NCBI GenBank assembly: GCA_003116995.1
Contig: BDSL01000001.1
Location: 682,001-746,000 of the forward strand
Direction: 5' to 3'
Length of the DNA stretch: 64,000 nt
DNA from: Yamagishiella unicocca
Taxonomy: Eukaryota; Chlorophyta; Chlorophyceae; Chlamydomonadales; Volvocaceae
In this document: piece by piece, positions 1 through 8,747 of the stretch
Layout of the letters: the number at the start of each line of letters is the position of its first letter
Position numbering within the stretch: position 1 is the stretch's first letter
Made by a program: the position numbers and the translations under genes
Notes under the pieces: generated by a model
Database searches by the model: none
Told to the model about the DNA's origin: nothing
What the model saw: only the letters and a program-made list of their open reading frames with translations

Positions 1-506
1 GACACTCCAGGCTTCATCGACTGGCTATACCTTGACAACGATGTGCGCATTACGCGCGGATCCAAAGGCAGCCTTTTTATCCACCGGCGAGAGGCCTAGG
101 ATTGGATTATTTCCCCCAATGGAGTGACGCACCGGGCTCGATCTTGAAATTGATAGTCGGGCTGGGTGCGCGGGAGTGTCGCACACAGACGCGTTTGCAC
201 TACATTTAATACGCACTCAGTGGTATTATATTGCAGCGTACAATAGCTATGTGTTTTGTAACTACTTTCTCCTAGAACTTCAGTGCGATATTTTTTGCCG
301 TTCTTGCGAAGGGATCGCCGTTAAACTTCCTGCCGTATCAGCGCTGTATTATCACCAGTATTGTCGTCAGTAGGCAGAATAAGCTAGCGCGAGCACACTG
401 AAGCGCCGAGCCTGGCTGCCGTTTGTCGGACGCCGATTCTGTCAGGTCGGATATCAACCAGCGCAGCTGGCAACTGTAAGCCATACATGAAGCTCTATAG
501 GAGCCC
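1..506. other. No gene seen (left edge, 5' flank of kinase gene)
   Basis: I see no convincing exon or RNA gene here. The base composition is less GC-rich than the coding sequence to the right, and the final stretch presumably holds the promoter and 5' UTR of the kinase gene that starts at 507. Confidence 0.5.
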
Positions 507-3500
507 ATGGGAGGGTGCTTGTCAAGCGATACCAAAGACCTGCGCCCCAGCACAGAGTCGGCACCCCCGCCAGCAGTGCCCGTAGCGGCACAGCACCAGC
601 AAGTACAGGAACCGGCGAGCTCTGGCATTGCTGTTCTACAGACGCCAAATCAGGCTGGCGCTGCAGTAGAAGCCGCCGGCCTAGAGCCGGCGGACGGCAA
701 CGGCGATGGCACAGCGCCGTCACCGTTGGTTCCGCCAGCTGTGCTACCCGCAGCGGAGCCGTCCGGACCTTCTTCATTAACAGTATCGGGGCCACCGGTG
801 ACTGGCGAATGCGGCCTCATGGTGACGGAAAGCCAGGGAGATGACGATGTCTCGCGGACGTTGGCGGCAGGCGGCACTCTGTTGGCCCCCCCATCCCTCC
901 CTCGCGACAGCGAACAATCTCGCACCGCGCCGCCGGCGCTACTCCACGCGGTCAACAGCTCCGAAACCGGCAGCTACCAGAACGCCGACGGCGGCTCGGT
1001 GACTCCCGCCAACGTGCAGCCCTCGGGCTTCCAGTGCATGCCCGCGGCGGTCCTGGCGAAGGAGGTGGCTCAGCTGTCTTGGGTCGGCCACGGAGGTAGG
1101 CGCCGCGCACGCGGGACCTGCGTTCCGGTTGCTGGTGTGTGTGGGGACAGGGGCGGGCTGCTGATGGTGGTGTGGGTGTGGGGCTGCTGGCGAGAAGACC
1201 CGGGTACACGACATAGGAACCGGAGAGCAGGACCAGAGGGCTGCGTTGCGGGTAGGGACGGCCGGTCACGAGCTAGCCGGTCCCAGCCGGGTGCCCAGCC
1301 TGGGTGCATTGCCTGGGTGTGTTGCCTGGGTGCATTGCCTGGGTGTGTTGCCTGGGTGCATTGCCTGGGTGTGTTGCCTGGGTGCCCAGCCTGGGTGCCC
1401 AGCCTGGGTGCGTTGCGGGGAAGGGGCTGCGGGAACTGGCGTGCGTGTACGTCGCCTCGGTGATGTACGCGGTGGGGCGCACGGGGGGTCCGAGCACGTA
1501 CACCATGTGGGTTGTGTACGGGGGGGGTCCATGTGGGTTACCCCACTTGATCGGTGGACATGAGCACTTGAGGTGGAGCAGGGCGGGCTAAGCGAAGGGG
1601 CGATGGGAGCTAGGGAATCCATGCACACACACGGCATATGAGGAAGAGAGAGACATCACTAGCAAAGACGAGCCTCCAGCATGTATTTGCCGTTGAATAA
1701 ATGCTGGCGAATGTGGCTTCACGACCTGAAGACTGAGGACGAGTCCCGACCAGGAAAACACGCTCGCGAAGAGTATGGAATCCGTGTTTGGAAGTGGGGC
1801 GGTCAGGGTGGGGCAGGGGCTGAGGGGGAGGGCAAGAGAGCCGTGCAGCTGTCGGAGCATTGCCCGGCGGATAACCGGTCGCAGCTATGTCTGCAAGGAG
1901 GCTCCCATGCCACTGCGGCGGCCTGGCGGATAACCATGGCCGCCCCAAGCCCCAAGCCGGTGGCAATCAATAAGACGCTTGCCGAAGCCGCACCCCCCCT
2001 TCCACCGGCCATCGGCCAGCGGTCGCTCCCTGCATGCCATCACTCCCTGCCCTTCCCCCTGGCCCCCTCCCGTCCCCCTGCCGCGCTACCCGCCCAGGCT
2101 ACGGCGCCGTGTATAAGGGTGTGTGGCAGGGCGCTAACGTTGCTGTCAAGTTCACGGTGGCGGACTACATGGACTTCGCGGGTGCCTCGGCGCACGAGGC
2201 GGTGCTGTCCAAGATGCTGTCGCACCCCAACGTGGTGCAGGTGAGGGGGGAGGGCGAGCGAGGAGACCTGTGACCGTTCGTTACGGACGGTGTGGAGGGA
2301 GGAGGGAGGTAGTGGTGGGAGAAGAGGGCTGGACAGGCGTTTGAGAGGTTGCGGGCCTGAGACCTTGGGTTGGCGGCCGGAAGCCTGAGACCTTGGGTTG
2401 GCGGCCGGAAGCCTGAGACCTTGGGTTGGCGGCCGGAAGCCTGAGGGGAATCCGCGCCCAAGCTGCCCTAGGGAAAAAGAGGGAATGAGCTCGTGAAGTA
2501 CGTGTTGTTTTGGAGTACGCGTTTGGGTCGTGTGCTGGGCGCTTGGGGTGTGGGCATTGGGGAGCTAGGGGGGGATGCTCGGAGGCGGGGCTGGAGGCGG
2601 CAATGGACGTCAGCGCGGGCGGGAAGTGGCTGACGTGTCATATGCCGAGGAAAGAGTCTGTGGGTCAGGGCGGGTCAGGGTCAGTCGGTGGCTTGGATGC
2701 TCGGTCGCCCCCTTCCCGCTGGAACCCTAACAACCCTGAACGCCCCCTCCCCTTCCCGCCACCCCCCCCTCCAGACCTTCGCCAGCCGCGTCGCCCTGCT
2801 GGACGAGGACTTCCTTCGCTCGGTGTTCGACGGGGAGACCAACTTCCCCTCCCGGGAGCTGCCCGTGGACAGCTTCCGCTCCGGGGAGGGCTTCGGCAGC
2901 CCGTACGGCGTCAACACGTCCATGAAGTTCCGGGACGTGCTCACCCACATCGGCGCGCGGCCTGGGCACTACATCACGCAGATGATCATGGAGGTGGGAG
3001 GGGCCAGGGGGGAGGGGCGGAAGAGGGAAGGAGAGGGGCGCGCGCTTGCCTTGCGGGTGGGTGGGTGGGTGGGGTGCGGCGTGGGAGTCGGGACCTGGCC
3101 GTACACCTCCCGCGGGAAGACACCGGGTAGGTCCGACTGTCCCGTCATTCCTCCCTGCCCCGCCCTGGTGGTCCCCCGCTGCCCCCCCCCCCTCCCCCGC
3201 CCGTGCCACCTGCGCCTGCAGCTCTCGCTTGTGTGAAAAATGTTGCAGCACAGCAACCCCCCCAGTCCGCCCCCCGCCCTTCCCCGTGGCCCGCTCCCCT
3301 TTTGCTCCCCCGCTCCCCTCCCCCCCGCTCCGCCCCCCACCCTACGGATTTCCTCTCACCCCCCCCCCCCGCCGCTTCCCCCCGGCCCCCCGCAGTACTG
3401 CGACCGGGGCTCCCTGCACCAGGCCATCGCCAAGGGCCTGTTCAAGAGCAGCACCAAGTGGAACAACAAGATCGCTCTGCGGGCGCTGCTGCGGACCGCC

Positions 3501-4963
3501 CGCGAGATCGCCCAGGGCATGAGCCACCTGCACGCCTGCCGGGTGGTGCACGGCGACCTCAAGCCGGGTAACGTGCTGCTGATGAGCAGCCGGGCGGACC
3601 GGAGAGGCTTCACAGCCAAGGTGTCGGACTTCGGGCTGTCCACCTACTGCATGGCCTCGCACACGAGCGTCACTCGCTGGAGCACCGTGAGCTACATGGC
3701 ACCGGAGGTGCGGGCGGGGAGGCTGGGGGGGTGGCGAGGGAGGCTGGGGGGGGTGGCGAGGTGGGGAGTGGCGCCGCAAAGAGGAGTGTGTGGGAGGAGG
3801 AGGGCCTAATGTGCGCTGAAGTTTGTGGGGCGGGTACTTGCAGACGTGCCTTCCGTTCCCCCCACCTCAACATGTGACACGGTGCACCCGCACCCCCCGG
3901 GAGGCCAGTGTCCGCTCTCGGACGCTCCCCCGTTACCCTGCCGGCCCCCTGCACTGCCCCTCACCCTGCACTGCCCCTCACCCTGCACTGCCCCTCCCCT
4001 CCGCTCATCAGGCCTTCGAGGGGCACCTCACTATGGGCTCGGACACCTTCAGCTTCGGAGTGCTGCTCTGGGAGATGTACACGGGTGAGGGCCGGGGGGC
4101 GGAGGGGCGCCGACCGAGAACGGAGGCGGGGTTAGTGGTGGGCCCAAGAGCTGTGGCAGGGGGCTAAAAAACGGTGGCAAAGAGACGTCACAGCGAGTAG
4201 AGCGAATGGCTTGGTGGTTGTATTCCTTTCTATGACAGCTGCTCAGCCGGCCTGAGGGAAAGTTATTGCTACCGCTCATACGCTCCTCCCTACACCATGC
4301 CACCTTCATGTTTCTCTTCATGTTCCGTTGAGGGAGTTTCACGATTTGGCGGTAAACCCTAAAACCCTAAACCCCCCCTTCCCCTCCCCCCCCGCAGGCC
4401 AGCAGCCGTACGCGGGGCTCCAGGCGGCCCAGATCGTGATGGGCGTGCAGGCGGGTCAGCTGACCCTGGAGTGGCCCCCGGACAGCGACCCGCGCATCCT
4501 GGACCTGGTGGAGAGCTGCATCCAGCGCAACCCCGCTGCCCGGCCCTCCTTCAACCAGCTCATCAGCCAGCTGACCTCCCTGGAGGCGCACATCCGGCTG
4601 GAGGCGCCCGCGTCCGAGGGGGCCAGCGAGCCCAGGATACCGCTGCTGCAGGGCTCAGGCAGCGTGACGGCACCGCCGCCGCCGCTGCCAGGGCCGGAGA
4701 CGCCGCCGGCGGCGCCCGCGGAGCTGCCGCCGCCACAGCCGGAGGAGGATGCAACGGCGGCGGCGGCGACGGCGGCGGCGGCGGCCGTGGGCATGGCGGC
4801 GGAGGAATCGGCCATGCCGATGCTGATGCCGCCGCCGCTGCCGCCAGAGGAGGAGGCGGAGGTGATGGCGGCGGCGGCAGCAGCAGCGGCTGCGGCGACA
4901 GCGGTGCAGGCTGCAGCCAACGGAGCCGTTGCAGCGGTGGGCGATGTGCGCGTGGAGGTTTGA
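507..4963 (+). CDS. TKL-type protein kinase with N-myristoylation signal, 6 exons
   Basis: Predicted exons are 507-1095, 2098-2240, 2775-2993, 3396-3707, 4012-4084 and 4398-4963, giving 633 aa with matching phases. The protein begins MGGCLSS, a classic site for N-myristoylation plus palmitoylation, so plasma-membrane attachment is likely. About 190 low-complexity residues follow. The kinase domain has a glycine loop GHGGYGAVYKG (about residues 194-204, split by intron 1), catalytic lysine in VAVKF (K214), hinge MEYCDRGSL, catalytic loop HGDLKPGN (D371), SDFG (D395), APE and the C-lobe motif SFGVLLWEMYTG. HGD replaces the usual HRD, which suggests a non-RD kinase regulated without classic activation-loop phosphorylation. 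The C-terminal tail is rich in Pro, Ala and Glu. This architecture matches the expanded TKL/MAPKKK-like kinases of volvocine algae. Substrate and pathway are unknown. The start is the first ATG giving the acylation motif. Confidence 0.88.
1289..1418. repeat. Minisatellite, 13-bp unit, intron 1 of kinase gene
   Basis: About ten tandem copies of a 13-bp unit GGGTGCATTGCCT and its variants (GTGTTG, GCCCAG in the middle positions). Two variants alternate, giving a 26-bp higher-order period in the centre. It lies in the 1-kb intron that splits the kinase glycine loop. Confidence 0.9.
2355..2438. repeat. Tandem repeat, 28 bp x 3, intron 2 of kinase gene
   Basis: Three perfect copies of a 28-bp unit starting GCCTGAGACCTTGGGTTGGC, followed by a partial fourth copy. 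It is entirely intronic. Confidence 0.92.
4353..4375. repeat. Short interstitial telomere-like repeat in last intron of kinase gene
   Basis: The bases read AAACCCTAAAACCCTAAACC, i.e. alternating TTTAGGG and TTTTAGGG units on the opposite strand, just upstream of the 3' splice site of intron 5. TTTTAGGG is the known telomere repeat of Chlamydomonas. Single related units also occur near 16352 (TTAGGGTTTTGG), 17855 and 24640. Confidence 0.7.
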
Positions 4964-6930
4964 AGGAGGGAGCGCGCGCGCGGCGGGGGGGGAGGCGGTG
5001 TGTGGGGTTGGGGGGAGGGACAAGGGCCTGGCGAGTTCTGCCTTGCTGTCCCTGGGTGGGCAAACATAGGGCCGGCAGTGGCAGGTGGCGGGGGCGGCAA
5101 CTCGGCCCTAGGCGGGGGCGGGCTCCATCAGCCACCCCAGTGCGCAGGCTGCTGCTGCTGCGCCTGCTGCCTGCCGCTGCGAGCCGTGCGCGGCGAGGCT
5201 GTCTAATTCAAATGAGTAGCGCCGGTGGTGGTGGTGGTGCAACGGCCAGAGGGGAATTGTGGGGGGAGGCGCAGGGGGTAGGCTGGTTCGGCGCAGCGGG
5301 GACGCAGCGGGGGATGGGGATAGGATTAGGGTAGAGAGGATAAGAATAAGGGTGAGGTTGGAGGGGTGGAGAGTCCAGAGGGAGGCGGCCGTGCTTCCGC
5401 GGCGCAGCGGCGTTTGTTTCTGGCAGCGCGGGCTGGCGACGGCGGCGAGCGCGGGCGGTAGCGGCGGGGAGGGGAGGGGGATGTGTGGTAGTAAAGGTGG
5501 TGCGCGTGTGTGTTTCGACCCTGGCGCGTGTGTGGCAGCCGAGGAGCCCCGTCTGCGGTGATGGGTAAGGTAATGTGCAAGAGGTGTGGTGTGTGCGCGC
5601 GGAACGCTGTGTGCGGTGCTGTGCGCTGCACGTATGCTGTGTGTGCTGTGCTGTGGGGTGGGTGCTGTGCCGTGGGATGGGGGCAAGTGGGCGGGCAACC
5701 AGGGGTGTGATGCCCTAGGCGCCGCAACGACTGAGCCAGGCTTCTCGATAATCGATCAACAACGGCCGACACGCTAACGATCGCGAAGCCGATGAGGGCT
5801 GCTCCAGGGTGGGCGATACGGGTCGAGGGTCGCGGGAGCTTACCTCTCTTTCCATGTTCCCAGACCTTAGAACCCACCACTCGAAAGCGGTGCACTCCTT
5901 AGATGGTGGCGGTGGCGGTCCTGGATGGTGGCGACGAGTAGGGGGCTGCGGGCATATCGCGCTGTTCACTGCCCTGGGGCTTGTGGTTCGGTAGGGCACA
6001 GCATTGTTGGCGCACGGCGCAAAGATAGCGGACGGACCCGTGGGTCGCGAGCTCAGCCAGGGAGGGTCGCGGCTGCAACCCAGCGTCCATCGCAGGGCGG
6101 GGGGGGATCGGCGGAGGTACCGCTGTTGGTTCGTTTCTGCTCAGGACGCCTGGACGCTGGTTGATGGCTTCGCAGCGGCCCTTCGCGAGCGGTGACGGGA
6201 TACGTGTGGGGTGCGGTGAGGCGGCGGCGGCGGCGTGGTGGCGGTGTGGGGGAGAGATGCTGCGGTGAGGCGGCGGCGGCGGCGGCGGTGTGGCGGCGGC
6301 GGCGGCGGCGTGGCGGCGGTGTGGGGGAGAGGTGCTGCGATGCAGTCGGCACCCCACATGCGCACTGCGGCGGCGGCGGCGCGAGAGCTGCAACCTCGAC
6401 GACTGGGCGAGGGGGAGGGGCGGGTCGTGCGCGCCTGGTCGTACAAGTTGTGAGCGGGGGGGCCAGGCGGGGAGGAGGGATGGCCGGGGGCGGGGGAGGA
6501 TGGTTGGAACCGAAATATGGAATGGAACGGAAAGGGGGAGTTCCGCTCGCATGGCCGACTGGTGCTCGAGCGGCTGCGGCTGCGGCCTCGACGACGGCAT
6601 TGTCTGTGCCTATAACAGCTGTTCCAATCTTTATCCCATGCATTTTTTGTTGTTCGCGCGCTTGCGGGCGATAGGGCGGTGCAGCCAAGTGCCGGGAGGG
6701 GGTGGAGGAGCAGGGGCGTCATTCGGCGGCTTGGTCCGCATGCGGTCTGGGGGGAGGTGGAGCGGGACTCGAGCTAGTCGACATCGCGCAGCCACCAGCG
6801 GGCGGTGCGACCCCCCGGCCCTCGCCTCCCTCCCCCCTGCCTTGCTCGCTACGCGGCTGAAGGCACACTGGTAGATTGCTGCACCGTTGGGACCGGAGTT
6901 GTGTGGTGCCTAGAACATTTAAAATGAAAA
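4964..6930. other. Gene-free GC-rich interval between kinase gene and 3' end of the mitochondrial protein gene
   Basis: The left part should contain the 3' UTR of the kinase. Open frames exist on both strands but are low-complexity (Arg/Ala/Pro-rich) and show no domain or splice logic, so I read them as products of high GC. The interval contains the CGG-rich tract annotated separately. Confidence 0.5.
6218..6325. repeat. CGG/GGC trinucleotide-rich tract
   Basis: Interrupted (CGG)n and (GGC)n runs are arranged in a longer imperfect repeat of about 65 bp (each copy contains GTGTGGGGGAGAG followed by TGCTGCG). It has no gene context and could form G-rich secondary structure. Confidence 0.75.
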
Positions 6931-6931
6931 G

Positions 6932-6936
6932 TTACA
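6932..6936 (-). terminator. TGTAA poly(A) signal, mitochondrial protein gene
   Basis: TTACA on the plus strand reads TGTAA on the minus strand, about 450 nt downstream of the stop at 7383. TGTAA is the usual volvocine polyadenylation signal. It is the only candidate I found for this gene, so the 3' UTR would be about 0.46 kb. Confidence 0.45.
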
Positions 6937-7263
6937 TCCTCGGAGCTGGCTTTCGCACGTCGTACGTACGTCTTGCAAGGGTGGTTATCCCGTAACCCCC
7001 CTCGTGGCCTCCGGATCACCCCCTCCATCCCTGGCATCGCCTCGTCGCATACTCGTCCACGCCCCTGCGCTGCATCCTTCCAAACAGCCTGCCATGCACC
7101 TCCCCGGCCTGCCGCTGAAGGGCTTCCGCTCGCCAGCCGCCAGTCGCTTTGCCTCTCCTTGCCGCCTCACCAGCACTCTTCTCTTCCTCAAGCGCTCCAC
7201 TTCCCCGCTCTCACACGCGCGCACGCTTCTGCACCGGTTGGATTCGGGTCTCTCGCGCTTGTT

Positions 7264-7359
7264 GGGTTCTCCTAGCTCAGTTTCAACCACGCACTGGGTT
7301 CTCCTAGCTCAGTTTCAACCACGCACTGGGTTCTCCTAGCTCAGTTTCAACCACGCACT
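7264..7359. repeat. Tandem repeat, 32 bp x 3, in 3' UTR of mitochondrial protein gene
   Basis: Three identical copies of a 32-bp unit beginning GGGTTCTCCTAGCTCAGTTT. The array ends 24 bp before the stop codon of the minus-strand gene at 7383, so it lies at the very start of its 3' UTR. Confidence 0.93.
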
Positions 7360-7382
7360 GCTTGTCGGCAGGTCGGCTGACC

Positions 7383-8516
7383 TCAGTCCTCCAAATGAAG
7401 CTTGCTGACCTCGTCGTACTCGGCCTGGGGGGAAGGGTATGGTGGGCCGGGGGGGGGGCGGTAGAGGGGCGAGGGGGGACAGTGAGTCAGTGACGCACGA
7501 CCCAGCTGCTTGGCGATGTGGCGGGGGGCGGAGGACAGGCCCCCGGCGGCTGAGGTGGTGGGCGGGGCGACCTCCGTATCGAGCCCGGCAGGCAGGACCA
7601 CCAGCAGCGGGTCAAGGATGGAAGCAGGCTGAGAGGCGGCGAACGGAAACGACGCTGCACACGCATCGGTTGAACTCCTCCGGGGTAGCTTAGAACCGCG
7701 CATTGGGGTGGAGGGCACCTTGCCTACCCACCACCTGCAGCTGCAGCCGAAGTCTATGCGCCAATTATACCGCTCACGTCGCGTGAACGGCCATTTTTGC
7801 AACCCACCTGCAGCTGCGCGATCTTGAGCCCCATGCTGCGCATCACCCTGCTGCGCTCGTCCTCCGGCAGCGCCGCCATCAGCGCCTCCCACTTCCCCAG
7901 GCAGGCCTCCACCGCCTTCCGCGCCTCCTGCACGCTCTCGTTGAAGTATACCGTCTCCGCCTCTTCCTTCGCGTACTCGATCTCGTCGCGGGCGGTGGCG
8001 AACAGCTCGTTGATGGCGTCCACCTGTCGGTCGGGCAGCCGGGGGCCGGAGGCGATGAGGGAGATGATGGGGGGAGGCCGGGGGGCGGATGGAGGAGGGG
8101 GGAGCGGCGTAGGTACCGTTGGAGGGACCACCAAGAGCACCCAGCCGCCACCAACACCAACACCAACAACACGTTTGGTTTGAGGTGGCTGTTGTGGGTT
8201 TCCTTACGGCGGGCAGCTCGCGACGTGGTGCCCGCCGTTGCCAGGCCCGGGGTCGAGCCGCGTGCCCCAACCCCACGATCGCAACAACCTCCAGGCCGCA
8301 ACTGACCTCTTTCGTTACGTCCAAATTGCTAGAGTATGCGCGCGTGAAGGGTGAAAACGCCAGCTGCTTCGCTGCGCATGCAAGCGAGGCCTTGCGCCCA
8401 AGTGCCCCAATGCACGGCACAGCAGCGCTGGTGGAAGCAAAATTTGCCGCAACGGCTGACGATGAGGCCGCATAATGGGATGCCAATCGACAAGCGGCAG
8501 CGGCAGCGCGGCGCAT
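7383..8516 (-). CDS. Small conserved mitochondrial protein of unknown function
   Basis: Exons run 8516-8307, 8023-7808 and 7424-7383, all phase 0, giving 155 aa. The first 60 residues (MRRAAAAACRLASHYAAS...) are rich in Ala, Arg and Ser with no acidic residue, a typical mitochondrial presequence. The mature part (VDAINELFATARDEIEYA onward) looks like an alpha-helical, acidic domain with the block ETVYFNE and a C-terminal stretch RSMGLKIAQLQAEYDEV. From memory similar short proteins occur in land plants, but I cannot assign a function. The gene is divergent from PRMT5, with only 231 bp between the start codons. The splice acceptor before VDAINE was chosen because it keeps frame and removes proline-rich intronic sequence. 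Confidence 0.75.
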   Translation of the reverse strand: MRRAAAAACRLASHYAASSSAVAANFASTSAAVPCIGALGRKASLACAAKQLAFSPFTRAYSSNLDVTKEVSCGLEVVAIVGLGHAARPRAWQRRAPRRELPAVRKPTTATSNQTCCWCWCWWRLGALGGPSNGTYAAPPSSIRPPASPHHLPHRLRPPAARPTGGRHQRAVRHRPRRDRVREGRGGDGILQRERAGGAEGGGGLPGEVGGADGGAAGGRAQQGDAQHGAQDRAAAGGLQKWPFTRRERYNWRIDFGCSCRWWVGKVPSTPMRGSKLPRRSSTDACAASFPFAASQPASILDPLLVVLPAGLDTEVAPPTTSAAGGLSSAPRHIAKQLGRASLTHCPPSPLYRPPPGPPYPSPQAEYDEVSKLHLED

Positions 8517-8747
8517 AGTTGCTGGTAGAGGGTATACGTGGGATCAGCTTATTCCCTCAACGTTCAAAAAGGAGATCACAACAAAAGGAGCTTTGAACGC
8601 CAGTAGGAATGGAACCGGCAGAATATGTCAGAATTGCGCTGCCGTACATAACTGTTGGCGGTAAACTTACCTCGGTTGCAAGCACTAGGATGCAATAGCG
8701 CAGCATCGAGACGTGAGCGGTTGTGCCTAATACTCTTCTTCCAAGCC
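8517..8747. promoter_or_regulatory. Bidirectional promoter region, mitochondrial protein / PRMT5
   Basis: Only 231 bp separate the two divergent start codons, so both 5' UTRs and both core promoters must lie here. Base composition is clearly lower in GC than the flanking exons. No TATA box is evident to me. Confidence 0.6.

Noticed and set aside
4456..5135. Minus-strand Ala/Pro-rich frames opposite the kinase tail
   Set aside because: They are complements of the kinase Ala/Pro/Glu-rich C-terminus with no splice logic or conserved motif.
5899..6874. Long Arg/Pro/Ala-rich frames on both strands in the CGG-rich gap
   Set aside because: Simple-sequence translation of a trinucleotide tract; no start context, intron pattern or domain.
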